DNA from: an uncultured Clostridia bacterium
GTDB lineage: Bacteria; Bacillota; Clostridia; TANB77; CAG-508
DNA length: 64,000 nucleotides
Direction of reading: 5' to 3'
Assembly: GCA_947627295.1 (NCBI GenBank)
Contig: CANQVJ010000001.1
Location: 124,001 to 188,000 of the forward strand
Within the stretch, counting starts at the first letter, position 1, and each line of letters begins with the position of its first letter. Under the pieces are notes generated by a model. It worked only from the letters and a program-made list of their open reading frames with translations. It was not told where the DNA came from and ran no database searches. This document shows, one piece after another, positions 1 through 8,914 of this stretch. A program made the position numbers and the translations under genes.

Positions 1-2
1 TA

Positions 3-92
3 TTATCAGGAAAGAATTTATTAAAAAAGAGTATTAAAGAAATAATGATTTTTCATTTTCCAATTATAGGATACATATATTTCTTAAAATAA
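3..92 (+). CDS. C-terminal fragment of an upstream gene, possibly a glycosyltransferase
   Basis: An open frame enters from the left edge and ends at TAA 90-92, giving the last 29 residues of a basic, hydrophobic protein ending FPIIGYIYFLK. The glycosyltransferase at 1008-2003 ends in a similar way (NLPLIGKVLFK), so this may be another GT2 enzyme of the same polysaccharide locus. The fragment is too short for a firm assignment. A promoter follows before the next gene, so it probably belongs to a separate transcription unit. Confidence 0.4.
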   Translation, partial: LSGKNLLKKSIKEIMIFHFPIIGYIYFLK

Positions 93-132
93 AAATCTAT
101 GTGAACAAACTGTGAATAAAGGCATTAAATAA

Positions 133-161
133 TTGACAAATGTCTAATAAACATATACAAT
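133..161 (+). promoter_or_regulatory. Sigma-A type promoter of the polysaccharide locus
   Basis: TTGACA at 133-138 and TACAAT at 156-161 are separated by 17 bases. It lies 33 bases before the start codon at 195, which has a strong GGAGGAG ribosome-binding site. It probably drives the exporter and glycosyltransferase genes that follow with very short gaps. Confidence 0.75.
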
Positions 162-194
162 ATATTTCGTAAAAAACAATAATGGAGGAGAACT

Positions 195-986
195 ATGGAA
201 TTTTTAAAAACAGTATGGAAAAATAAAAGGTTAATAATGCAATTAGGAAAAAATGATTTTAAGAATAGATTTGCAAACACCAGCTTAGGTAGCGTTTGGG
301 GCTTTTTGCAACCATTTATATTTATGCTAATGTATGTGGTTGTATTTCAATTTATATTTAAACAATCAGGGCCAGAAGGAGCACCATATGTTGTATGGTT
401 TATGCCAGGTATGGCAATGTGGATGTGTATAAATGACGGAATAATGGGAGCAAGTAATTCAATTAGAGGATATAGTTACTTAGTTAAAAAAGTAGTATTT
501 CCAGTTGATATAATACCAATAATCTCAATATTTGCAAATGCATTTGTAGCAATATTCTTATTTGCAATAGCAATTGTAGTATGTGCAATATTTGGTTTTG
601 TACCAAACCCATTAATGATAGCATATGGAATATTTGCAGCATATTGCTTCTTAATTGCAATTACAAGGTTTACATCTGCAGTATCAACTTTAATACCTGA
701 CTTTTCAAACTTGTTAGGAATTATAATGCAACTATTTTTCTGGTTCACACCAATAGTTTGGGATTTATCAATGGTTGCAGAACATCATACAATTTCAAGA
801 ATATTGCAATGTATGCCATTTACATATTTAGTAACAACATTTAGAAATAGTGTAATGAGTGGAAACATTGTAACACAAGGTCATGGAATATATACAATAA
901 TATTTTGGGCAATTACTATAATTATGTTTTTATGGGGAAATGCAATATTCAAAAGAAGCAAAAAAGATTTTGCCGACGTATTATAG
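195..986 (+). CDS. wzm: ABC-2 type polysaccharide exporter permease (Wzm/TagG-like)
   Basis: A 263-residue integral membrane protein. The N-terminal stretch has the family pattern of an amphipathic segment (KNDFKNRFANTSLGSVWG, about residues 19-36) leading into the first membrane helix, and about six hydrophobic segments follow. Together with the ATPase at 2028-3383 it should form the exporter that moves a lipid-linked polysaccharide or teichoic-acid-like polymer across the membrane. It is the first gene after a consensus promoter and is followed 21 bases later by a glycosyltransferase. The length fits the family. The polymer exported is not known from sequence. Confidence 0.88.
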   Translation: MEFLKTVWKNKRLIMQLGKNDFKNRFANTSLGSVWGFLQPFIFMLMYVVVFQFIFKQSGPEGAPYVVWFMPGMAMWMCINDGIMGASNSIRGYSYLVKKVVFPVDIIPIISIFANAFVAIFLFAIAIVVCAIFGFVPNPLMIAYGIFAAYCFLIAITRFTSAVSTLIPDFSNLLGIIMQLFFWFTPIVWDLSMVAEHHTISRILQCMPFTYLVTTFRNSVMSGNIVTQGHGIYTIIFWAITIIMFLWGNAIFKRSKKDFADVL

Positions 987-1007
987 TATAGATAAAGGGG
1001 CTATTAT

Positions 1008-2003
1008 ATGAAAGAAAGAATTGATGTATTACTTGCAACATACAATGGGGAAAAATATTTAAAAGAGCAAATAGATAGTATATTAAATCAAACATATAAA
1101 AACATCAGGCTAATAATTTCAGATGATTGCTCAAAAGATAACACCCCTAAAATTTTAAAAGAATACGAAAAGGCTGATAGCAGAGTTGAAGTACATTTCC
1201 ACAAAAAAAATATGGGAGTAACAAAGAATTTTGAATATTTGTTAAACCAGGTAGAAAGTAATTTGTACATGACTTCAGATCAAGATGATGTTTGGTTACC
1301 ACAAAAAATTGAAAAATCATATGAAACATTAAAATCAAAAAAGGCTGACCTTGTATTTGGAGATTTAGAAGTAGTTGACGAAAATTTAAAAACAATATAT
1401 CCATCATTTTGTGATTATATGCTATTAACAAGAAAGATTAAAAAACAAATAAATAGTTATAAGTTAAACTATTTATATAACTGCATTACAGGATGCACAG
1501 TATTATCAAAAAAGAAATTTTTAAAATACATATTACCAATACCTGATACTTCAAAATTTATGGTACAAGATTTTTGGATGGCAATAATGGTAGGAGTACA
1601 TAATGGTAAATTTGCATATATGGAAGAAAAATATATTAAATATAGGCAACATGGAAATAATGTAGTTGGAACTGATAAAATATCACACGGTTTTAGTAAA
1701 TTTGAAGAAGTTAGAAATCACTTCATAAATGTTAAACTAGGAATATTTGGAACATATGTAGAAAACAACAATAGATTTCCAAAAGAGATACAAGAAATAA
1801 ACACAAGAGCTTATGAATATTTTAAAGGTTTGAAAGAAAAGAAATATTTTAATTTCAAAGGTTGGAAAACATATCATGAATTATATAAAAATGAAACCTT
1901 TATGTATTATATAGAAAATTTTTGTATTTTAAATTTGCCTCTTATAGGAAAAGTATTATTTAAAGTTAGATATGCAATTTTAAAATTATTGAAAAAAAGA
2001 TAA
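1008..2003 (+). CDS. GT2 family glycosyltransferase
   Basis: A 331-residue cytoplasmic or membrane-associated GT-A fold enzyme. The N-terminus shows the nucleotide-sugar-binding pattern VLLATYNGEKYLKEQIDS, then ISDDCSKDNT, and an acidic DxD-type motif in TSDQDDVW near residue 90, all typical of GT2 transferases such as rhamnosyltransferases of capsule loci. It sits between the permease and ATPase genes of the exporter, so it very likely adds a sugar to the exported chain. Donor and acceptor cannot be told. The basic, hydrophobic C-terminus resembles the fragment at the left edge of the window. Confidence 0.88.
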   Translation: MKERIDVLLATYNGEKYLKEQIDSILNQTYKNIRLIISDDCSKDNTPKILKEYEKADSRVEVHFHKKNMGVTKNFEYLLNQVESNLYMTSDQDDVWLPQKIEKSYETLKSKKADLVFGDLEVVDENLKTIYPSFCDYMLLTRKIKKQINSYKLNYLYNCITGCTVLSKKKFLKYILPIPDTSKFMVQDFWMAIMVGVHNGKFAYMEEKYIKYRQHGNNVVGTDKISHGFSKFEEVRNHFINVKLGIFGTYVENNNRFPKEIQEINTRAYEYFKGLKEKKYFNFKGWKTYHELYKNETFMYYIENFCILNLPLIGKVLFKVRYAILKLLKKR

Positions 2004-2027
2004 AATTGAAAGGACGGAAATTTAGTA

Positions 2028-3383
2028 ATGGACGAAAAAACAGTTAAGAGCAAAAAAGAAACTAATGAAGAAAAAACAGTATTAACAATAACCAATCTAT
2101 GTAAAGGTTATAAAATGTTTGCAAGAAAAAAAGATAGATTTTTAGAAACAGTATTTCCAGTAGTTCAAAGGCATGGGATGTTTTCAGCACTTCAAGATTT
2201 CAACCTTGAAGTAAAAAAAGGAGAAGTGCTTGGAGTACTTGGAAAAAATGGTGCAGGAAAATCTACTTTATTAAAAATGATTACAGGAGTAGTAACACCT
2301 ACATCTGGAACAATAGAAGCAAAAGGTAAAATAAGTTCATTACTAGAACTTGGAACAGCTTTTAACCCTGAACTTACAGGAATTGAAAATATATATCAAC
2401 ATGGTCAGGTAATGGGATTAACAAATGAACAAATAAAATCTAAAGAAGCAGAAATTATAGACTTTGCAGATATTGGAGACCATATTCACCAACCAGTTAA
2501 AACATATTCTTCTGGTATGTTTGCAAGACTTGCTTTTGCTTGTGCAATAAATGTTGATCCAGACATTTTAATAGTAGACGAAGTTTTATCAGTAGGAGAT
2601 ATGGCGTTCCAATTAAAATGCTTCAAAAAGTTCCAACAGTTTAAAGAAAGAGGAAAAACAATTTTATTTGTTACACACAGCATTACAGATGTTTTGAGAA
2701 ACTGTACAAGAACAATAATAATAGACAGTGGTAGAAAGATATTTGACGGAAGTGTTAAAGAAGGTGTAGAAAGATATAAAAAAATGATAGTTGGGCTAAG
2801 TCCAAAAGAAAGTAAAGAAGGCTTACTTTCAGATAATGAAATCTTAAAGAAAAATCCTAACTATAAAAAAATAGTAGAAAAAACGGGTGATATATGGAAA
2901 ACACATTTTGATGAAAATCCTAATTTAATAACATATGGAAATGGAGCAGCAGAAGTTATTGATTATGGTATTTTTGATACAAAGGATAATTATATATCAG
3001 TTATAGAAAACGATAAAGAAGTTGTTTTAAAATCAAAAATACTATTCAAAAAAGATGTAAAAGACCCAATTTTTACAATGACAATAAAAGATTTTAAAGG
3101 TTTAGAAATGGCAGGAACCAATACCTTAATAGAAAAAATAGCAACAGGAAATTATAAAAAAGGAGATATTGTATCAGTAAGTTTCAAACAAAAAATAAAT
3201 GTAGCAGGTGGAAAATATACGCTTTCATTTAGCTGTACACATTTTAATGCAAGAGGAGAACTTGAAGTTTTAAACAGAAAATATGATGCATTGCTAATTG
3301 AGGTGCTATCTGTAAAAGATACGGTAGGCCTTATGAGAATTGATAGTGATATAAAAATAAAAAAATTAAATGAAGAAAAATAA
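2028..3383 (+). CDS. wzt: ABC transporter ATPase with Wzt-type carbohydrate-binding C-terminus
   Basis: A 451-residue protein. The first 270 residues are an ABC ATPase of the polysaccharide-export class: Walker A GKNGAGKST at 72-80, the signature region YSSGMFARLAFA, and Walker B PDILIVDEVLSVGD. The remaining 180 residues form a beta-rich extension like that of Wzt proteins, which recognise the finished polysaccharide end. TagH-type exporters lack this particular domain. It is the partner of the permease at 195-986. The start at 2028 follows AGGACGGA. The gene contains no in-frame CGG. Confidence 0.9.
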   Translation: MDEKTVKSKKETNEEKTVLTITNLCKGYKMFARKKDRFLETVFPVVQRHGMFSALQDFNLEVKKGEVLGVLGKNGAGKSTLLKMITGVVTPTSGTIEAKGKISSLLELGTAFNPELTGIENIYQHGQVMGLTNEQIKSKEAEIIDFADIGDHIHQPVKTYSSGMFARLAFACAINVDPDILIVDEVLSVGDMAFQLKCFKKFQQFKERGKTILFVTHSITDVLRNCTRTIIIDSGRKIFDGSVKEGVERYKKMIVGLSPKESKEGLLSDNEILKKNPNYKKIVEKTGDIWKTHFDENPNLITYGNGAAEVIDYGIFDTKDNYISVIENDKEVVLKSKILFKKDVKDPIFTMTIKDFKGLEMAGTNTLIEKIATGNYKKGDIVSVSFKQKINVAGGKYTLSFSCTHFNARGELEVLNRKYDALLIEVLSVKDTVGLMRIDSDIKIKKLNEEK

Positions 3384-3397
3384 AAGGGGGGACTAAG

Positions 3398-5012
3398 TTG
3401 CAAGTAAAACAAAGTCCAAATATATTAAATTGGTATCAATTTAAAAAAGAAGATTTAGTATTAATAATAGGAAATGAAATTGAAGAAGTTGCTAAAATGT
3501 TAAAAGAAAAATGTAAAAAGGTAAAAACAATAGGCAACACAAAAATAGAAGAATATAATGAAGATTTCTTATATGATTATATAATACTTATTGGTATTAA
3601 TGAAAAGGCAAAAGAGCTAACAAATGGAAATCTTAAATTAGCGCGGTATAATTAAAATATTAGAAAAAAATATAAAACAGAATGGAAAATTTTTGATTGC
3701 TGTTGACAATAAATTTGGACTAAAATACTTTGCAGGCGACCCAGAGAAAATTTTAAATAAAAAATTTGAAAGCTTAATTGGTTATAATAATGAAAAAGAA
3801 AAAATAGAAACATTTACAAAGGCAAGGCTTGAAAGAAAATTAAGGGAAATAGGTTACAATACAAATTTTTATTACCCATTACCTGATTACAAAATGCCAA
3901 ATGTAATATTTTCTGAAAAGCAATTACCAAGATACACAAGTATAGATAAATACCACCCATATCATCAAGAAAATTCAACATTACTATTTAATGAAATAGA
4001 TGTATTTAGAGAAATATTAAAAAACGATAAAGACATGTTCCCTTTCTTTGCTAATTCATTTTTAGTAGAGGCAGCAAAAGAAGATGTAGTTCCAGAATTT
4101 AAATATATTTCATTTAATAATTTAAGAAAAGAAAAATATCAGCTAATAACAAAAATTGCAGAAACATATGTGGAAAAGCAAATAGTAAGTAAAGCATCTC
4201 AAAAACATTATAACAATATAAAAGAAAACATAAAAATATTAGAAGACCAAGGAATAAAAATGCTAGACCATGTTGATGAACAAGGAACAATAAAAAGTAA
4301 ATATCAAAAACAAAAATATATGTTAAACAATATACTTGCTGAATTGTTAGAAAAAAACGATATTCAAGAATTTGAACGCTTAATGGACAAGTACATTGAA
4401 CTTCTAAATAAAACATCATACAGTGAAGAAAATTATAGTAATACTGTATTTGGAAAATATAATATAGAAAATAAAGAAAATGTAGATATACAAAAAATGC
4501 ATTTCTTAAAAAATGGATTTTGGGATATGACTTTTAAAAATTGTTTCTATATTGATAATGAATTTATATTCTTTGACCAAGAGTGGAAAGAAGAAAATTT
4601 ACCAGCAGAATATATTTTATATAGGTCAATTTTTTATACCATATCATTAAGAAGGTTTGTAAAAATAGAAGATTTATATGAGAAGTATAATTTAACTCCA
4701 TATATAGAATTATTTACAAGGTTGGATAATGCAATACAAGAAGAAATTAGAGATGATGAAACATGGAAATTTTACTTACAAGGGAATATCATAAACTTAG
4801 AAGAAACAATGCAAGAATTAAAAAATGTAGAAACTAGAAGTAAGGCTCAACAAGGAGCAATAGACAATCTTCAAACTCAATTAGATGCATTGCAAGCAGA
4901 ATATAACAAAACAAAGGATGAATATTTAAAAACAAAGCATGATTTTGAAAGCTATAAACAAAGCATAGAAAACAAACTATTAATGAAAATATATAGAAAG
5001 ATAAAAAAGTAG
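3398..5012 (+). CDS. Methyltransferase-like polysaccharide-locus protein, read through one CGG +1 shift
   Basis: Two open pieces in different frames (3398-3655 and the frame reaching 5012) join into one 537-residue protein if the C of the in-frame CGG at 3644 is skipped, which gives ...KLA-G-IIKILEK. The two frames overlap for only 14 bases (3642-3655), so the join must occur at the CGG. The N-terminus is Rossmann-like (DLVLIIG) but has no clear GxGxG. IAVDNKFG at about 100-107 and FYYPLPDYKMPNVIFS are typical of class I methyltransferases in capsule clusters. The middle has FIFFDQEW, as in sugar-kinase-like folds, and the C-terminus is a coiled coil (about 460-520). The start is TTG after AGGGGGG. 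A one-base loss and pseudogene status would be the alternative, but it does not explain why CGG recurs at every break. Confidence 0.72.
3644..3647 (+). other. CGG +1 frameshift site 1 (CGGT)
   Basis: In-frame CGG at codon 83 after GCG. The zero frame stops at 3653-3655, and the +1 frame has an upstream stop at 3639-3641. The change of frame is therefore confined to 14 bases, and skipping the C gives GGT (Gly). Confidence 0.8.
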
Positions 5013-5024
5013 GGAGAAGTAAAT

Positions 5025-7124
5025 ATGAGTAAAAAAATTGATATCTACAAAAATCCAAAGAAAAAGTTAGAAATAGAAAATCCAAAAAAGGTAAGTGTAA
5101 TTATACCAAATTATAATTATGAAAACTATATAATAGAAAGAATAGATTCTATTGTTCTTCAAACATATCCAATATATGAGATAATAATTTTGGATGATTG
5201 TTCAACAGATAATAGTGTAGAAGTTATTAATAAAAAATTAGAAGAAATAAAAGAAGAATATCCTGAGATAAAAACTAAATTAGTTGTTAATGAAAAAAAT
5301 AGTGGTGGATGTGTATTTAAACAATGGAAAAAAGGATTTGATTTAGCTACAGGAGATTATATTTGGATTGCTGAAGCGGACGACAGCGCAGAAAATAATT
5401 TTGTAGAAGAACTTATCAAGCCATTTGATGACGAAGAAATGGTTTTATCATATTGTGAATCTGCTAGAATAGACGGAGAAAATAATTTAATTAGAGAAGG
5501 TTCAGACGATTTATACGATATGTGTAGAACTGGAGAGTGGAAAAACTCATATATTTGGACAGGAAAAGAAGAAAATATAAATCATTTAAGTGTTACAAAT
5601 ACAATTTTAAATGTATCAAGTGTAATATGGAAGAAAAAAGATTATTCAAAAATATTTGAAGAAGCGGGAGAATTCAGAGTAGCTGGAGATTGGTACATTT
5701 ATTACAATGTATTAAAAGAAGGAAAAATAAGCTGGAACAGTACTCCACTAAATTATTATAGAAAACATGGAAGTTCAGTATGTACAGATATAAAAGCAGA
5801 AATAGAATATGGAGAAATATGTAGATTGCAAAATGAAATATCAGCACTATATGAATTACCACAAGAAATAAAAGATAAGCAAGAGCAAAGAAGAGCTTTA
5901 ATGCGTGAAATGAATCCTTCATTAGATACAGGTAAAACAAAAATAGCTTGGGTAATACCACACCCAGGAAAAGGCTCTGGTGGACATAGAACAATAATTC
6001 AAAATGTAAATGCTTTAATTAGAGCAGGTTATGAGTGTGATATATTTGTTGAAGAAGACGGTGTATCAACTTCTGAAACAGTTAGGCAAAAAATAAATGA
6101 GTGGTACGAACCATGCAGTGCAGGAGTTTTTGTAGGATTTGATATGCCAAAAGAATATGATTTATTATTTGCAACAGGTTGGCAAACAATAGAATTTGTT
6201 AGAAAATTAAAAGCAAAGAAAAAGGCATATTTCATACAAGATTATGAACCTTGGTTCTTCCCAATGGGAGATCAATACATAATCACAGAAAACTCATATA
6301 GATATGGCTATTTACCAGTTTCAATAGGACATTGGTTAGCACATAAAATGCAATCTGAATTTGGAGCACCTGCAAGATGCTTTGATTTTGGTGCAGCACT
6401 AGATATCTATAAACCATTAGAAAATATAGAAAAAGAAAATGCTATATGCTATGTGTATCAACCTGAAAAAACAAGAAGATGTGATTATATAGGATTAAAA
6501 GCTTTGAAACTTGTAAAAGCAATGAGACCAGATGTTAAAATATATTTATATGGTTCAAATGCAGAAGCTACCTTCGATTTTGAGTGTGAGAATTTGCACA
6601 TAATTCCAATAGAAAAATGTAATGAGCTATACAATAAATGTAAAGTTGGATTTTGTATAAGTGCTTCAAACCCTTCAAGAATACCATTTGAAATGATGGC
6701 AGCTGGTTTACCAGTAGTAGAAATGTATAGAGAAAACAATTTATATGATATGCCAGATGACGGTGTTCTTCTTGCGGAGCCTACACCAGAAGGTTTGGCA
6801 AGTGCAATAGTACATCTATTAGATAGTCCAGAAGAGTGCAAAAAAATGTCTGAGTTCGGTAAGAAATTTATGAAGGATTATCCACTAGAAAAAGGATTCA
6901 CACAATTCTTAGAAATAGTAAAAGCAATGGTAGAAACCGATTACAACGACCCTCAAGAAATAAAATTATTATATACTAAAAAACCATTTCTACCTTCAGA
7001 AGAATCAAAGCAAGTAGTGTTTGAAGAAATAAAAGAAAATCCAATACCAGTAGATAATCATGGGAAAGTATATAGAATACTTAGAAAATGTTATAGAGCA
7101 GGAAAGAAAATAATTAAACATTGA
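5025..7124 (+). CDS. Bifunctional glycosyltransferase: GT2 plus GT4-like (WsaF-like) domain
   Basis: A 699-residue protein. Residues about 23-240 are a GT2 domain (VSVIIPNYNYENYIIERIDS, ILDDCSTDNS, and the acidic EADDS motif). Residues about 305-640 form a second, GT-B type transferase resembling WsaF-type rhamnosyltransferases: IAWVIPHPGKGSGGHRTI, then YFIQDYEPWFFPMGD, and a late CISASNPSRIPFEMMAAGLPV block where family members bind the nucleotide sugar. Two active sites in one chain suggest two successive additions to the polymer. It sits 12 bases after the methyltransferase-like gene. With all rml genes present in the locus, dTDP-rhamnose is a plausible donor, which is an inference. Confidence 0.85.
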   Translation: MSKKIDIYKNPKKKLEIENPKKVSVIIPNYNYENYIIERIDSIVLQTYPIYEIIILDDCSTDNSVEVINKKLEEIKEEYPEIKTKLVVNEKNSGGCVFKQWKKGFDLATGDYIWIAEADDSAENNFVEELIKPFDDEEMVLSYCESARIDGENNLIREGSDDLYDMCRTGEWKNSYIWTGKEENINHLSVTNTILNVSSVIWKKKDYSKIFEEAGEFRVAGDWYIYYNVLKEGKISWNSTPLNYYRKHGSSVCTDIKAEIEYGEICRLQNEISALYELPQEIKDKQEQRRALMREMNPSLDTGKTKIAWVIPHPGKGSGGHRTIIQNVNALIRAGYECDIFVEEDGVSTSETVRQKINEWYEPCSAGVFVGFDMPKEYDLLFATGWQTIEFVRKLKAKKKAYFIQDYEPWFFPMGDQYIITENSYRYGYLPVSIGHWLAHKMQSEFGAPARCFDFGAALDIYKPLENIEKENAICYVYQPEKTRRCDYIGLKALKLVKAMRPDVKIYLYGSNAEATFDFECENLHIIPIEKCNELYNKCKVGFCISASNPSRIPFEMMAAGLPVVEMYRENNLYDMPDDGVLLAEPTPEGLASAIVHLLDSPEECKKMSEFGKKFMKDYPLEKGFTQFLEIVKAMVETDYNDPQEIKLLYTKKPFLPSEESKQVVFEEIKENPIPVDNHGKVYRILRKCYRAGKKIIKH

Positions 7125-7136
7125 AAGGACAAAACA

Positions 7137-8816
7137 ATGGGAAAAGTAAAAAAGCTAGCAAATGCAATAAGCTTAACAAACATCAAATCAGTATTAAGAT
7201 ATATAAAAACTAGAGGCTTCAAAGGTTTATGGAATACATGTATAAACAAATTGAGGTTTGGAAAAGTTGTTTTAGACGAATATGCAACATGGATTGCTAA
7301 TAATGAACCAAATGCAGAAGGTCTACAAAAACAAAAGGAATTTGTTTCATGTCAAAACATAAAATTTGTAGTAGCGGTTTCAGAAAAAAATGAAGAATTA
7401 GAAGAAAGTCTAAAAGAACAAACATATACAAATTTTGAAGTGCAATCTTTAAAAGAAAAATCAATAAAAGAAATAGTGGACCAAACTAAAAGTGATTATG
7501 TTTTGATACTTGGAAAGGGAATTAAATTACCACCATTTTGTTTATATGAATTAGTAAAATCAATAGAATCAAAAGATTCAATATTAATATATTCAGATAA
7601 TGACAAAATAGTAGAAGAAAAAAGAACACATCCACATTTCAAACCAGACTTTGGTAGAGAAACAATTACTTCTTGGAATTATATTGGAAAACTAATTGCT
7701 GTAAAAACTACATTTTTAAAAGCACATGAAGAAGTATTTGAAAAGCTTGGAGAAAATATGATATATGATTTGATTTTCAGAATAAGTGAAAAAACAAGAA
7801 AAATAGAACATATTTCAAAAGTGCTATATCATGAAATAAAAGAAACAAAAGTAAATGAAGAAGACGAAATTAAAATAATTGAAAAACATCTAAAAAGAGT
7901 CAATCTACCATATAATAGTGTAAAGAGAGGAAAATATAAAGGACAATACAAAGTAGATTATAAAATAAAAGGAAAGCCACTAGTTTCATTGGTTGTTCCA
8001 AATAAAGACTTAATAGAAGATTTGGAGAAATTGATAAATTCATTAAACAAAAGCACATATACAAATTATGAAGTAGTAATTGTAGAAAACAATAGTCAAA
8101 AAGAAGAAACCTTCAATTACTATGAGAAAATTCAAAAGGAAAACAAAAAAATAAGAGTTGAAAAATTTGATATAGATTATTTCAATTATTCTGCAATAGT
8201 AAACTTTGGTGTAGAAAAAGCAAAAGGTGAATATGTAGTACTATTAAATAATGATATAGAATTTTTAAGCAAAAATTGGATTGAAGAATTATTGATGTAT
8301 GCTCAAAGACCTGATGTTGGAATTTGTGGAGCTAAATTAATGTTCCCAGATAGAAGCATCCAACACGCAGGTGTAACAATAGGAACAAGAGGGTTGGCTG
8401 GTCACAGGTGTAGAGAAATAGAAGAAAAAGATTTAAGACCAGATGATTATATAAATATAGTTCAAAATTTAAGTGCAGTTACAGCAGCATGTTTTATGAT
8501 AAAAAAAGAGCTATTTATTGAATTACTTGGTTTAGATGAAAAATTGGCAGTAGCATTTAATGATATAGATTTTTGCCTAAAAGTAAGAAGTGCAAAATAT
8601 GCTATAATATATAATCCTTTTATAGAAGCATATCATTATGAATCTAAATCAAGAGGATTGGATGATACAGAAAAGAAGCAAAAACGCTTTGCGAAAGAAT
8701 ATGAAATTTTCGTAAAGAGGTGGGCAAAGGTTATTGGCAAAGGCGACCCATATTATAATAAAAATTACAGATTAGATACAGATTTACCAAAAATAAATTA
8801 CAATAAAATAGCATAA
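7137..8816 (+). CDS. GT2 family glycosyltransferase (rhamnosyltransferase-like)
   Basis: A 559-residue protein. The C-terminal half is a complete GT2 domain beginning PLVSLVVPNKDL near residue 280, followed by VVIVENNS, YVVLLNNDIEF (acidic metal/nucleotide motif) and FNDIDFCLKVR. The N-terminal 270 residues look like a degenerate second GT2 domain (QTYTNFEVQSL, ILIYSDNDKI), the arrangement seen in large O-antigen and capsule transferases. It is the last gene of the first tight cluster (gap of 12 bases upstream). A new promoter follows downstream. Confidence 0.85.
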   Translation: MGKVKKLANAISLTNIKSVLRYIKTRGFKGLWNTCINKLRFGKVVLDEYATWIANNEPNAEGLQKQKEFVSCQNIKFVVAVSEKNEELEESLKEQTYTNFEVQSLKEKSIKEIVDQTKSDYVLILGKGIKLPPFCLYELVKSIESKDSILIYSDNDKIVEEKRTHPHFKPDFGRETITSWNYIGKLIAVKTTFLKAHEEVFEKLGENMIYDLIFRISEKTRKIEHISKVLYHEIKETKVNEEDEIKIIEKHLKRVNLPYNSVKRGKYKGQYKVDYKIKGKPLVSLVVPNKDLIEDLEKLINSLNKSTYTNYEVVIVENNSQKEETFNYYEKIQKENKKIRVEKFDIDYFNYSAIVNFGVEKAKGEYVVLLNNDIEFLSKNWIEELLMYAQRPDVGICGAKLMFPDRSIQHAGVTIGTRGLAGHRCREIEEKDLRPDDYINIVQNLSAVTAACFMIKKELFIELLGLDEKLAVAFNDIDFCLKVRSAKYAIIYNPFIEAYHYESKSRGLDDTEKKQKRFAKEYEIFVKRWAKVIGKGDPYYNKNYRLDTDLPKINYNKIA

Positions 8817-8833
8817 ATGGAAAAAACTAATTA

Positions 8834-8862
8834 TTGAGAGACATAATAAAATAAGTTATAAT
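8834..8862 (+). promoter_or_regulatory. Sigma-A type promoter before the GH25 hydrolase gene
   Basis: TTGAGA at 8834-8839 and TATAAT at 8857-8862 are separated by 17 bases. The predicted transcript start falls inside the hairpin at 8863-8894. Confidence 0.65.
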
Positions 8863-8894
8863 TAAATAAAGGCATGTTGTATGTCTTTATTTAA
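8863..8894 (+). terminator. Hairpin between the glycosyltransferase and GH25 genes
   Basis: Arms TAAATAAAGGCAT and ATGTCTTTATTTA pair over about 13 positions around a GTTGT loop, with one G-T pair. There is no long T-run, so it may be a weak terminator for the cluster upstream or a 5'-leader stem of the next transcript. Confidence 0.45.
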
Positions 8895-8914
8895 ATGAAG
8901 GGAAGTAATCTAAA

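Noticed and set aside
476..748. Minus-strand open frame inside the exporter permease gene (and many like it)
   Set aside because: These frames are antisense shadows of A+T-rich genes, with Leu/Phe/Ile-rich translations and no start sites or motifs.
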